From NCBI GenBank assembly GCA_004431415.1, contig QPMI01000193.1:116787-180786 (forward strand): a stretch of DNA of 64,000 bases. Direction: 5' to 3'. Each line of letters begins with the position of its first letter. Within the stretch, counting starts at the first letter, position 1. Made by a program: the position numbers and the translations under genes. Below are positions 43,128-56,059 of the stretch, one piece after another. The DNA comes from Cyanophora paradoxa. Taxonomy: Eukaryota > Glaucocystophyceae > Cyanophorales > Cyanophoraceae. The notes beneath the pieces were generated by a model. That model ran no database searches and was not told where the DNA came from. It saw only the letters and a list, made by a program, of their open reading frames with translations.

Positions 43128-44996
43128 TCACAGCAAATCGCTATCTTCCGAGGGTTTGGGCACGCCTTTCCTGGCAGAGGAGAGGCCCCTTGGCTTTGGC
43201 TTTGGCGTTCTACTCTCTGGCTCGCGCCCTTGCGGACGCCTCGGTCCAGTCTTCTTGCGAGTTCCCTCCTCTGCATCCGTGCCGTCGCTGACTTGATCCC
43301 CCATTCGACCGGGAGTCCGTAGCGCTGGTTTGGACCGCCGTGCCGCACTCCTCGTCAGTTGCGTTTCTGCGGGCCAGGTCAGCGCAGCTTGCACAATTGT
43401 TTTCAAGCTACATCCACACCTTCATTTGCGTCGTCGTCCGACCCGGAAGTGGGGATACTTGCGTCGTCGTCGCTCGACACAGCAGCAGTGGCTGGTTTCT
43501 TCTTCTTCCTCTGCCCAACCTTCGGCGGTTTCAGGAACATGCGGTGCATGGAGAGTTGAGGCCAACAAACCTCGGTGCCTGGCACTTCTGGCCGACTGCT
43601 CGATGGAGTCCTCGAGGCATTCTCGTCGGTCTTCTTCTTGGCCTGCGCGCCAACCCGGCTATCGCCAGTTTTCGCAGTGCCTCCAGGTTTCCGAGCTCCA
43701 GCTGCACGTCCAACTCAGCCCGGATGCATGTGGTGGTTGCGGCAAGAGAAACGAACAAGTTTCAGATTCCGACATGCTCTCTTTCTGAACGGATGGCCGC
43801 TGACGGCGTGTCGAATTCAGCAACTCGATCGTGACGTCAGCAGGCTCTGCTGCCGCCGCCGCTGATCCTTTCCTCGTCGATGAGGCAGCTGCCGAAGTTC
43901 GTCGCAGAGGTGTCCTTGGAATTGCCTCGTTGTCCCCTGGCACTGTCGTATTGAAAATCAAATCGAAGCTAGATCTAGAGCTGAAGTCGGACCGGATTGA
44001 CTTGAGATATTAAACTAGTCAGCTAGTATTTGAAGACTTTCATTTGGAGATCCGGAGAGACTTTAATTTGGATTTCCGGTCTTCGATTTGGAGAGACTTC
44101 GATTTTAGGGGGAGTGACGAGCTCGACGGGAAAGGCCTAGGCCTGCTAAAAGTAGCAAAACCAAAAAGCCAAAAGCACGCACGGTTGAAGATCGACAGAG
44201 AGACTGCATTGCGCGTGGAGTGTGAGCGCAAGCAGACCCAAAAATCAGTTGAAGCGGGGTGCGCACATGGGAAGAGCTCCTCCGCATCCTCGAACTTCGC
44301 GAGGGTCTTCCCGTTGCGCAGCGCAGTCACCGAGCCGTGGCCGTCGCCAAGGGCGGCGGGGTCCACGAGGAAGAGCACGTCGCCAGCTGCATCCGTCTCG
44401 TCCATTCCGTCCACACGGGCGCCCTGCGGATGTCAGCTGCGGCCCTTTTAACCGCGTGGGGCGCGACGCACTGTCGCAGGGGAGAGGCTGAGGGCAAGGC
44501 CACTTGCAGGGGAGCCGTCCGGGTTCAGTACCCGCACGACGAGGGGAACCTTCTCCAGCTCGATGCTCTCCACCCGCTCTGCCCCTGCTGCAACTCGCAC
44601 TTGCGAAGAGACGATAGTAACAGCCTTCGCCATGACTTCTACGTTTTTCTCCCCTATTTCGGATTTGAAAGGTCAGTTTCCAATGCAGTTGCGCTCGCAT
44701 AAGCATGCACCAGGAAGAAGGCCAGTGAACTCCACTCTGGTGCTCAATTGCCGCCCCTTCTTTCGCTGCTCCTCGTTGCCTTTACGATCGAAGACAACAA
44801 TTGCAGCGCCCGGAATCTCCCACTGCCTGGAGCGAACGTCTGCATCTCTGCAACCCGAGAACTCGAGCTCCACCTGTGAAACCAGCCGAATCAGGTACTG
44901 ACGGTCAGAGAGAAGAAGAGAACCGTGAACCACAAGAGATCCGGAGCCAGCGGATGCCGAGCCCGTCGGAGACGCCCGCGGCTTGGCAGCAGCCAT
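43128..44996 (-). CDS. Unrecognised basic, probably nuclear protein (five to seven exons)
   Basis: ATG at 44994-44996. Exon 1 encodes GSLVVHGSLLLSDRQYLIRL and WEIPGAAIVVFDRKGNEEQR and splices to EVMAKAVTIVSSQVRVAAGA and PLVVRVLNPDGSPASGLALS. The next exon has ETDAAGDVLFLVDPAALGDG and KTLAKFEDAEELFP. After AT-rich introns come ADVTIELLNSTRRQRPSVQK, then a Lys-rich, Ser/Asp-rich region (VGQRKKKKPATAAVSSDDDA). Splicing GT at the DDDANE codons to CCCGCAG| gives a last exon, TQLTRSAARRSKPALRTPGR through PKPSEDSDLL, with TGA at 43130-43128; without it a stop at 43403 would end the protein. The N-terminal half suggests one or two small beta-rich domains. The KKKK and SDDD tracts suggest nuclear localisation. 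No family recognised. Confidence 0.6.
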
Positions 44997-45113
44997 CGTG
45001 TCGGCAAACCTGCATTGCTTCAATGCGACTGCGACTGTCGTTCTGTGAGGTTTGAGGGCAAGCGCACGATCCAGCACGGCTCTTCTGTGGCTCGGTCGGT
45101 GGCGGGATCTGTC

Positions 45114-48100
45114 TCAATCTCCGCAGCTTTGGAATGTAGCCATCCCACTGTGTGAAATAAGGACACTACAGGCACAGTAAGGATACACGAAGAGCGCACG
45201 TAGAGACTGTACTCAGTAAGCGGCTTGAAGAGGTTGTGAACTGGGGCGAGGAAACTGCGGGGGCGGTTCTGAGTGACAACAACCGCTGTGTGACAGAAGT
45301 ACTGCGAGCTTACGCTGGGACAGGTTTCGCAAGCAAGCCGAAGTACACCCAGCAAGCGACTCCAACGAGAAGGAAGAATCCCGCAATCGAGCCGATGACA
45401 ATACCTGCAATGGCGCCCGCTGAAAGACCATCCGATGTGCCAGAGGATCCCGGCAGAGGGCTGGGTGCTGGCGCTGAGATGTTGGTTAACATAATGAGAA
45501 AGTGGCGATTCGTGGCTATTCATGATCATGCGGCTCACGAGTGTTAATGGTGATGGAGGAACTCTTAAGGGGCAACTGTGGAGAAAGCCAAGATCTGAAA
45601 ACCACGTAAGACTGTTGCAAAGCAACCGACAAGAATCAGAAGCGCACGTAGGAAGTGGAGTCTTCAGTTGTGACAGAACTTGAGACGGAGAAGTCTCGCC
45701 CGACGCAGCGGAAGCCAAGATTTCAACAACGACAATCACCGAGCCCGGTCGGATGCTCTGAATAATGAGCCTGTTCCTCGAAACCTTTGTTGATCCTTGA
45801 TTCAGATTCTGAAGAGAAATATAAGCTGTCAATGGGCGGTGAAAGGGGAGCCGGGTGCAGTACCTTGAAAACACGATCTAAAACAAAAGTCTCGAATGAG
45901 CTCGAAATCGAGTTGTACGGAATGTCGATCGTCAGGGACAGGAGTCTGAGAACAGCGATCAGATGATGGTATGTGTTACGAAACCGAGAGTGCATACGCG
46001 GAAGTCTCAGAAGGAGGCGGCCGATCGGGCGTTGGAGAAGGGGAGGGCGCGGCACCTGCAGTCGGATTGTTAAGCGAGAAAAAAGCACCATTGACGCCAC
46101 AGACCCAAAGCAAGATGCAGTGTGCCTGGAGGCACAGTGTCACGTGTCACGTCAACATGCAGAGTGGAATCCCCGGCCGTGTAGAGCAGAGTCACGTTCG
46201 ACTGCGTCAGGGCAGGGTTCCACGGAAGTGCCTGCAGCGTGGCAACGAGAGTGTTGTCGGGCGCTGCTGTCAAGGGGGCCACCAGTTGCAAGCCAGGTCC
46301 TAATAAGAACGGCTTGAAATCCTCCAGAGCTGCTTCGGTCCAAGGAGGCAGAGATCTCTGCACAACGACCGGAAAGAGTATGTGCGAGAAAACAATGGGC
46401 TGCCCCCCTCCACAAGAGTATGGCCCTGCAAGCCGTGCGACATCACGGATCACACATCAAAATATGCTGGGGCGGTGTACACACCTGAATCATTGGCGAA
46501 GAAGAGGGGTTCTGGAAAAGTCGATCCAAGCCAGTTCCCAGAGAAATATGGCCCGAGAGTTGTGAGAACAGCTTCCACAACTGAAGGCGGGTCTTGATCG
46601 TCGCTGGTCGGAGACACCTCAATCTGCCCACAAGGTCAGGGGCAGCAGAGCAAAAGAACATTTGTGGCGGGAGGCGACCTCCACTCCCACACGGCCCGCA
46701 GCTGTGGGAAAGGATTTGATGACAGCCAGCCGGCTTTGATTGACGCGAAGTTGGGCAGGAGCCCCTACAATTGCTGATGTGAGTGCAGAGAGAAGGGAGC
46801 CATCTGAAGGGTTGAACGAAGCGTATGGGTGCTGGAAAGAGAGTCTGATGAGTGAAGAAGCGGGCGATGACCGCTCTCGGCACGATGGTTGTGGTCCCAG
46901 CGAAACACGAGCAGCGATAATCGATGCATTCACAGATGCTACCGGGACGGTTGATGAGTCCTTCCATCGCACGCTCAGCGAAAGGGAGGTGCTGGCGGGT
47001 CCCAGCGGGTTGTGGAGGAAATCCACCGTGTATGGCGGAGCTGCTCCAGAAATCGAGCCAGCAGTACCAAAGGATGGTCCCCCATCAACGACGGCCAGCA
47101 GGTCGGAAGGGAGAAACGAGAGTACAGCCGTGCCCTTGACGAAGCAGCGCATTCTGCCTCCGTACGGAAGCCGCCTTCGCAAGCAATCGAGGGAGATGTT
47201 TTCCAAGTCCAGGATCGGCAATTCGACGCGCCACCCTTCTGACCCGCCATTCCACTTGACAGAGAGGATCACAGGTGAACCATCCGTTGCAGAAGGGAGA
47301 GCCGTGGCGTTGAAAGAAAGAGCATCGGACTGAAGTGGGCCGGGAGCAAGGAAACCAGATGGCGAGACAAGCGGGGAGAGAGAGAGGGATGACGACGAGG
47401 AACTAGCCGAAAGAAGGTCCAATGTAATGTTCCCGAAAACTGATCCGAGCAGCTTGCATGTTGCTGTCAAGCCTCGGCGCAGCCGTGCAGGCGTGCAGGT
47501 GAGCGAGCCATCAACAAGGTCTGCGCAGATCATTAGCCAAGAAGTTCAGGCAGAGAGAGCCGAGAGGGCGGAACAGGGCACCGTAGAGCCGCAGGGGGAT
47601 CGCGATGGTGCCCCCTCCAACGGTGGAGGAGAACTCGAGTACGAGGCCAGTGCTGGGCGAAGATGCGGTCGACGAGGTCACGACAACAGCGCTAAAAACT
47701 CCCTGCTGGAAACTCGTTGAATTGACCAATGTAGCTGAGCTGGCGGACTTGAGGCCTATGATGTCGCCGTTTTCCAAAGAGAAGCCTTGAGCGGGGGACA
47801 CTGTGGCAACGGTAAGGGAACAGATGACAGGGAGATGTTGGGGGCAGCACCAATGCAGGAGAAAGCGACACCTCGTCGAACAACGCCACTTCCGCACGCC
47901 GGTATCACGTCTGCAAAGGAAGCTGTTACATGATTTCCAAGCTTAAAACGGAGGAAGGGCTCAAGTGACCGAAGATAGTGAGAGAGGTCGACAGAGAAAG
48001 AGCTGATGAAGCAGAAGGTGAAGCAAACGCCCATTCCACTCCAATGGAGGTTTCGGGTGTTGAGAGGCTTGGCGAGATCAGAACCGTGAAGTTCAACGTG

Positions 48101-51100
48101 AGGCCAACCGGTGACAGCCAGCGCGCTGTTACGACCTGCCCGTCCACACGCACAGCAAGGTCCTCAGAAATGACCATCCCGAGTGCAGGGCCAAGCTGCA
48201 CGGCGCAGGTAATATTTGTGCCTCGGCGCACACGCCTGGGGCACATGAGTTGCGACCCGCTAGTGTCGCCACCTGCAGATTGCATCAAAAACGCATTGGT
48301 GGAGAAAGAGTGTCGAGGAGATGGATCACCTATTATTGTGAAGATGCGCTCTGGGACAGGGGTAAGGGAGTTGTCAGCCCATCTAAGGGCTAAGGTGAAG
48401 TTGGAGGCTTGGAAGCTGCTCGGGACGGTTACAGTGAAGTTCATGGAGTCCGACAGGACCAGATCTGAAATGAACTCCGAGACAACCAATCGCAGATCAG
48501 CGGCGCGCAATGATCCCACTGTAGATAGCTCCAGCCTGCATTTCACGCTCTGGCCTCGCTGCAGGCGGAACACATCACAAGCGATTGAGCCGGCTGCAAT
48601 ATCGAAAATTTCGTAGTCGACTGACGATGGGTGCGTGCCTGCTCCAATTACTCCTGTCCACATTGGCGTGATCTGGACGAACATGATTAACTAGTTACAG
48701 TAGCAACCACCCTTGAGAAGGGAACTGAATCACCGAGATGTTGGAGAATGTTGACGACGTGGACAGAGAAATGTTTGCGGTGGCCAAACTCGTGGTGCCT
48801 GAACTAGAGAGGGAGACAGGCGAACTGGTGCCAGCTTCTGGTGGGGTGATTGATAACGTTTCAGCCAGGTCCCCCGGCTGTAGCGCCTGGTCGTTCGGAT
48901 TGAGAGTTATTGCAGTCATCGTACACCTGCTCACAAAGTTAAAAAGAAGAATCGAAATCGACAGCGGAATCAGATACCGGATCAAGTCACTTCGACGAAC
49001 ACGTCCAGCCTCGGGTGTGCAAGCGAACGTGGCGCCTGTGCACTGTAGTAAGTTCTACTTCAAAATACAAATGGTGAAAACCGTCACATACCTATTAGGA
49101 ATAGTGCAGATTGGAGCGTGCCAGAAACACGAACATTGGCGGAGCCGCCAACCGCTGTGCGGTTCCAGACTGCAGACACCCGGAAGCTGCCAGACTGACG
49201 CACAGAGGAAGCTGTGAACGGAAGGACGAACACAGCAGTTGTGCTCGTAAATGACCCCAAGCGAGTTGGTGCAAATGTGCCTGTCCGAATTTGAAGTCAG
49301 CCAGGGAGTGGATAAACTACAGGTTGGCGGCACCTGCGGTGACATCTTCAGTCACAATGCCCTGAAAATCCGAAGCGTTCAAGTTCCCAACGGGAGTGCC
49401 ACTGAGGGTGCAGAGAACCGTTCCGCCTGCACAAGGTTTGCAAAGCAGGGCAACAAAGCATACAAGAAATCAAACATACCGGGTCGCACACGAGACGATG
49501 GGCACGAAAAGATGCTCTGTTGTAAATCTGTACGGCAAGAGATTAAGGTATGCAGCAAGCGCTAACGACAAGCATATGTGTTCAGTGCAGACCTACAAGC
49601 GACACAGGAAAGGACGATGACCGTGTTGCTGTGAGTACGGGCCCGCTCCCAACAGCTGAGGCCCAAGACAGACTGAGCGCTGTCAAGCTGGCTGTGGACG
49701 TTGCCGTGCTTGCAATTGGTGCGCTAAACGGAGGCGTGTGAGGTGAAGGTTGGAGCGCAAGGAAAGAGCAATAACATACGTGTAAGTGTAAGCGAATGTG
49801 AAAGACGAGTCGTTCGTCATCGCAAGGGCGCCAACATCGGGAACAGGGCGATTCAAGTTGCTGTCAAAATCGCCGGCCTGCAGGTCGCCCGGGAAGAACG
49901 TCTTCCCATCTGCTGCTGCGCCACATACAGTGGAGGCGCCGTAACGGAGTCGGGACGCTCGACATGAGAAGACGGCATCTGCAATCCGTGTTTCAAAAGC
50001 CAAACTCTAGGAGAGCAATTGATTCATTTTGGCATACCAATGACATGTGTGCGCGAGACTGGGGTGGGCACAATGGTTGATTGCTTCTCGTCCACACTCT
50101 GTTGATTGTGCTTGTATAAGAGGCCCACGTATAGTGCGAAAGCAGATTCACCTTGGTCCACCGGAAGTTATACTCAATCGCTCCTCGTGAAGCAGAGGGC
50201 GATACGAGAACGGTGAGAGTCGTCGGCGAAGTCGATTCGAGTACGCCGAAGCTGCTGTCAATTGCTCCAGACACTTCTATATCCGATTGAATCGCATTGC
50301 CAATCAACTGCGAAAAGCCAATAGTCAATAAAGCAAGATACTCGTTAATAATTCGTGAGAAATAAAAACAGATGTGAAGCATTTTCATACCTCGCACTTC
50401 ACAGAGCCGCCTCGGCGAACTCGAGATGTTTTAATTTCAATGGTTAGGTCCAGCAGAGCATCAATGCGAGAACTCGCTATGAAAGCCGAATCTTGGACAC
50501 CGTCTGGAAGGCACCGTCAAAATGCAAGGAGCGAAATGAGCGATTAAAAAGCAAGTTGGACGTAAACCCTGCACGCACAAGTCGCATTTGAGAACCAATT
50601 CAGGGAGATCTCCATACACGCAGCACCACCAGGGCAGGAAGTGGCGACAGCGGCATCAACTGCAAGCTGAACGGATACAGCTAGGCGAGATGTGCCCCCC
50701 ACTTCAGGAACAGCTGCATTCCCAAAAGCGTAGGGCCTGGTCGTGTGATCAATCTGCACATTTTCGTTACGACGTGCACGCATGCATGTCACAGGGGGAC
50801 GTCAACTCACTGCCGCCACCGCAAAATCTGTTGAAAGAAGGGATCCCAGAGCCACAGTCGCCGTCTGTACAGAGAGTTCAGTATCGCATAAATCATGTTC
50901 ACTCAAGAGGATGACGAACGGCTAAGCAGCGGACGCTGCCGTTCCGCCATGCACGCGTGGGGCAAACAAGGTTGGCTCCACTGAAGTCTGATGTAAACGC
51001 ACAATAAATATTACTCTATGTTACGCAACAAGCTCGCCCCCAAAAAAACTCACCTAGGACTTGAATCTGCCCACGTGCAAGGACAGGTGACTGTGCGGGG

Positions 51101-51999
51101 AACACACCCAACACACCAGGCACAAGAGCGGTGCCAGGCGCAAACACAACCGTCAAGTCGCTGGCAGCGGCAGCAGTATAGCTGGAAGGAGCGCTAATGT
51201 CGAATTTGACGCCGGTTTCCGATATTTCCACGTTGCCGAAGGAGAGTTGCGTCTGGCTCGTCGATATTGAGAAGTCGCTAACAAGGAGATTTTGTAGGCC
51301 GACGAAGGTCAGCTCCGAACTGCAAGTAACAGGGACAGAGCCTGGTGAATTCAGCGCTGCAGTTCGTCGAATGCGCGAGATGCTCTTGTTTTGCGGCTGG
51401 CAGAGAATGTTCGTAGGTGTGGTCGTTAGAATACCTGCGCCAGGGGCATAGAGTGAGCCAGGCGCTTTGTCCTTTCGCTAAATGCTTTGATTTGACAACA
51501 TTGGGACTAATGGATGCGTAATATATCTTACCAATAACGCCAACCGTCCCACTCCCGATGACGCTTCCTCCAGTGGGGTAGCGGACTCTGCGAACAACGT
51601 CGCATTTGCCCAGGACACGGCAAGACAAACCACGCACTCGATACTAAAGGATGTGCGCGTCGTTGAATCTGAAACGCGTGCATAGAACTTGTACAGGCTG
51701 CCCAGCTCTGCACCAGTGACTGTGAAGGAGGCTGGCTGCGTCGCTCCAAACGGCCAAACGTTTCCGACACGAGCGGCATCCGCTGGTACTTCCACGCTGG
51801 CCGTGATCTCCGTTTCGGGAATGCCCCGGCAAGCTAAGGCGCACTCGGCAAACCTTCCACGCAGGAGGCGAGCCGGGCTGCACGAGACATCACAGGACTG
51901 AGCGTTCGCAGAGCTCGAAAGAAGGCCCAGAAGCGCCGCTGCGAGTACAAGCCAGGCCGAGGCTCGCAAGCTGCTCGTGAACCCGCCGTTGATAAAGCG
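45114..51999 (-). CDS. Large modular type I membrane protein with C-x-R-x2-RG-x4-C repeats; start codon lost or recruited
   Basis: N terminus: ASAWLVLAAALLGLLSSS then ANAQ, a clear signal peptide, but with no Met of its own after the duplication junction at about 52,000. About eleven extracellular modules of roughly 104-112 residues follow, each opening with a paired-Cys motif: CSPARLLRGRFAEC (51.87 kb), CPTRAWRNGSVRC (50.95), SRVRRGGSVKC (50.43), CRASRLRYGASTVC (49.95), CDVFRLQRGQSVKC (48.58), CPRRVRRGTNITC (48.24), CGSGVVRRGVAFSC (47.89), CTPARLRRGLTATC (47.50), CLRRRLPYGGRMRC (47.19). A conserved W lies near the module end (VRWKDSS, LRWADNS, VKWNGGS). A Pro-rich stalk leads to one membrane helix, AGAIAGIVIGSIAGFFLLVG (about 45,400), and a short tail with likely TGA at 45116-45114. 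Introns are as short as 38 nt (about 48,662-48,699). Surface adhesion or receptor role is inference. Confidence 0.65.
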
Positions 52000-52377
52000 C
52001 TTCTGCTGCGCCCGCTGGGGCGTGGGGTGGGGCGGCGTCGCCGGCTCGGGCGCGCCCTCCTCTTTCTCGACGTCCCGCTCCCGCTTGATGCCCGAGATCG
52101 GCAGCTGGAGGGCTCTCCGGGCGGGGGTAGAGGTAGCCGACGCGGCCTTGGGGGGCGGAGAGGGGGTCCGCTGGGGGGAGACGGGAAGCAAAGCCTGCGG
52201 CTGCGCTTCAAATGCGAGGGCGATGCGGCGAGAGGGCCACGCGGCCACCAGGAAACGCACGATGCAATTGGCATCGGCGTACCCCGCCGCGCCGCCGGCG
52301 GATAGCAGGGTCCTCGCCTTGTCCTCGTTCAGGAGGCTGGGGTACTGCGTCAGAGGAGGCAGAGGAGGACAAAGCAT
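51998..52377 (-). other. Junction: MATH-gene fragment fused in frame to the membrane-protein 5' end
   Basis: A single open frame from ATG 52375-52377 runs through MATH-gene sequence (SLLNEDKARTL, GYADANCIVRFLVAAWPSRR, PISGIKRER) and across the duplication edge at about 52,000. It continues directly into the signal peptide and first module, staying open to a GTAAGA donor near 51,528. The signal peptide would then be internal unless translation starts elsewhere. Confidence 0.8.
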
Positions 52378-52995
52378 CGGTTGCAGCGCACCTCATCGCG
52401 AATCGGGCGCTTTGGGGTGCAGATGCAGTGCGGATTTGAGAGCGCTGGCGCAGGTAGACGCCGAGGTGCGTTACTGCGAGCCACCAGGTCAGGCCCGGAC
52501 CCGAAGGAGGTGGGGGACGGGGGGGGGGGGGGGGAAGGGGGGGGGGAGGGGGGGGGGCGGAAGAGGGGGCTGGGGGCGAACGTGGGGCATCGGGGTCCGA
52601 GCGCGCTCCCGGAGCGCGGTCCGGGCATAGAGCGAGCTCCCTGCAGCGTACCTCCGTCAGCGGTTGGGGAGGGCTTTGAGCGGGGGTACAGCAGACCAGG
52701 GAATGCTGGGGACCGAACAGTCGCTGGGGGCCGAGGCCCACTCCTCCACCTTCCCCCCGCGAATCTGCGCGATGGATTTCAATTCAGAGAATGGGAGGGA
52801 TGGGGGTACAGCAACGGCAAGAGGGGTACCTGGCCCGTCAGCTTCGCGAAGCCCTTCACGGATACGACGAACGAGAGGAAGGCGCCCTGGGGGTACCACC
52901 GTCTCAGCGAGGGGTACAGTATTTCACTGGACAGAAGGGAGTACCGAGTTCCTCTGGGAGATAAGGAGGTCCGGGTGCCGGGCGCAGACGCCGGG

Positions 52996-53028
<33 letters not shown>

Positions 53029-54106
53029 CGAGGCCGGAGCCGATCCCGAGCTCGAGCTCGAGCTGCTAGAGCTAGCATGCGCGATCGGATCCGCCGTGAT
53101 CGCACTCTCCCTCGCCGCCGCCGCCTTGAGCTCAGCCTCCGCCGTCGCCACCCGAGCCACCGCCTCAGACTCCGCCCGCTCCGCCGCCGCTGCCCGCTCC
53201 TCCGCCGCCGCCGACTCCTCCGCCGCCGCCCGCGCCGCTGCTGCCGCGTTGTACCGATCTGCGCAGCGCGTCCGACACTCGCCTGCGCACCGGCCGCGGA
53301 TCGAATCGCGTTCGCCCGGCGGAGAAAGGCGGCGGGGAGGGCGGCGCACGCTCGTGGGCGTCCCGCTCGCGGGCGAGGAGCAGCTCGCGGCACCCGAGAT
53401 CGGCGAACGCGCAGGGCCGCGGGAGGCTCCCGCACGCCTCCTCGTGCGCCTGCGCGGGGGAGCTCGCGGCCGGCCGGGGGCCCGAGGCAGCGCGCGGTGC
53501 GGGGCCCGGCGGTCGCACCGGGAGGTCGGCGCGCCGGAGGAGCATCCCGCAGCCGCGGCACGCTGAGGCGAGGAACTCGCAGACCGCTCCGTGCCCCGCC
53601 CGCTCCGAGAAGGGGCCCGTCCACCCGCACCCGAGGGCGACGTTCGGGCAGCTGCCCGCCCGTCAGCGCAAGGCAGGCGCAGCCGGCGGCGCGCCCGCCG
53701 GCGGACCGCGAGGGGAGCCGGTCGATCTGCCGCTGCACGTACGGCATCGGAATGACCTGTTCGCGCTCGATTTGCTTCCCGCACCTGCGGCAGGCCCGCG
53801 GGCGGTGAGCGAGAGACGGGCGGCATCGGGCGCGGCGGGCTCACGCGGGGCACTTGGAGACCGCGCAGCCTCCGAATAGGTCGTCCGCGCAACGCTTGCA
53901 CACACAGTGCTGCAGCGCACAGGAGACGGAGACCTGCGCGGCGGCTCAGCTGCAGCAACTTTGGCGCGAAGACAATCAGGGCCGCGGAGGCTGACCGGCC
54001 AGGTTAGCACGTGCGTACAGAGGCCGCAGATTAGCTCTTCGTTGACATCGCCGACAAAGATGTCTCGCGTGCGACGCTCTGGGGGGCTTCCACTGTCGCT
54101 GGCCAT
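52001..54106 (-). pseudogene. RING-TRAF-MATH gene, copy B, 3'-truncated with deleted MATH core
   Basis: ATG at 54104-54106 and an intact RING-coding stretch (EELICGLCTHVLTWP, CVCKRCADDLFGGCAV), TRAF finger (HEEACGSLPRPCAFADLGCR), coiled coil and Ser/Gly tract are all kept. The MATH domain lacks 25 residues present in copy A (in-frame 75-nt deletion removing the RGWPFAPLSE core). The 3' end is cut at about 52,001 by the junction with the membrane-protein gene. A RING protein without a working MATH domain could still be made, so it may be a truncated paralogue and not silent. Confidence 0.65.
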
Positions 54107-54296
54107 CCGATGCGGCGCGGTTCGTGGGAAGCCGCCACAGCGCTCTTCGGAAATGCCGGATTCGGTCTATCCGGCGCTCGTCGCGGCTGCTGCGAAGTAC
54201 TGGCGCGCCCTGACGCAACTTTGAGCTGCGCGCTGGCCTGTTGCCGTTGAATCGCTAGACGCGAAGCCCGTCGCTAGAGGCTCGGGAGCTCAGACC
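54107..54296. promoter_or_regulatory. Putative bidirectional promoter, copy B
   Basis: 190 bp between the ATG of RING copy B and the candidate ATG of the channel gene, homologous to copy A. No core element recognised; inferred from head-to-head geometry. Confidence 0.4.
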
Positions 54297-56028
54297 ATGG
54301 AAGCCGACTGGGTTGTTGATATCAAAGTCGTTGACTCGCCAGTAGGCGGACGAGAAGAGCAGCTGTACCCTAGGCACAGCCTGGCCCCCACTTGACTTGT
54401 GTACCCCAAAGGGCAGCCTCCTGAGCCTCGCGCTCGCTGGGTATCCGAAGGCGCCTGTTGAAGGCGCCTGTACGATGAAGGACAAGCTTTTAACGTGCGT
54501 CGCGCACCCAGCGACTGAATAGCCCCAGCAGCGGTGGCCATGTTCCCGGTCGACATCATGGCTAGGTTCGCCTGCGGCTGGAAATGACGCGCTCCTCCGC
54601 ATCCGCAGCAAGCCGCCGGAGCGTAAGGAGCTCGCGGACGTGCTCTCGTCCGTCCCGCCGTTGACGACGGAACCTGAGCCGGAGAACCTGCCGTCGTTCG
54701 ATGAGCTGGTGTGCCACGAGGCCTGCGAAGCCTCAGAGATCTAGAACGGGCCCAGGCACACGCACGTCTCGCTCGCTGAGGGACACGTCCCAGGTCTCCG
54801 CGCGCGCGCGGGAGGTGGAGAATTTGATCGAGAAGGAGGAGGACCAGACGGGCTCGCCATTCGATGAAGACGAGCGCAACGAGGCGCTCGCAAAGGCCGC
54901 TCGGGAGCTCGTGCGTCCTTTCCGCGGCCGTGCAATGCGCGTCGCGCCCGGCTAGCGCTAATCCCTTGCATATGCATGCGCATGTTGACTTTTCCCAATG
55001 CCAGAACGCTCCGGTTGTTCGAGCGTGCGTCCTCGGCCCTTGTTTTGAAAGCTTGTTCTTCCTGACGCCTCGCTTCGCTCTCCAGGCTCCTCCGCAAGGG
55101 CGCGTCGGAGTGGTTCAGCGGCTTCGAGGTCCGCGCGCGTCGGAATTCGATTCGATCTCGCGCGCGCCGCTGACGGCGCAGGCTCCAGGCGGAGGAGAAG
55201 AACGCGGTCTCGGCCCTCTTCCAGGCGGGATCCGGCGAAGGCAAAATGAGGGAGCGCGAGCACCCGCTCCTCGCCGGTCTCAACGCTGTCTACGTGCGCC
55301 GCGCCTGTGCCCCGGGAGATCGCGTACCTCCTCACATCCCGGCCCTCCCGTTCGTTTGCAGGATGATTCCTCGGAGCTCAACACGGCCAGCTACAAGCTG
55401 ATCCTGCGGGACTACCTCCGTGTCATCGGGGTAACCCTCGATTCCGCGTTCCCCCTCCTCTCGAGAACGCGCTCACACCCCGGGCCAGACTCGCGTCCAC
55501 GAGATCCGTACCCTGCGGAGCAAGCGCACCCTCGTCATGTCGATGATCGCTAAGTCGCAGTTCAACCTCGCTACGTTCGTACCCCGACCGCTTTGGGAGG
55601 GTTTCAGAGATCCGTCGCGTTGATGGCCCGGGGTACGTCGATGCAGGTGGTATCTGCAGGGGTGCGAAATCGCCCCCGCCCCGCGCAAGTTCCCCCCAGA
55701 CCTCTACCTGGACGATGCCGGGTACGCTTTCGCGCATGCGCGTCGGACCGCGTACCCCGTAACCCCACGTCCGATGAAGGGAGTACCCCTACGTGGACAA
55801 CGACGGGAACACGTTCCTCGACCACCTGTACGACAGCGACAGCGGGAAGCTCCGGTGCCGCCCCGCGCCCGCCTGATCATAAACCGCCCCCGCTCGGGCT
55901 CGAGCCCGGGGCGCCTTTGCAGCGAGTTCGTGGCGCTGGTGAAGGACGAGAGGACGCGCGCCGCGCTCCTGAACCACGGGCTCGCCTCCGCCGCCGGCGA
56001 GACCCTCCTCATGCGGGCGCGCCCTTCG

Positions 56029-56059
<31 letters not shown>

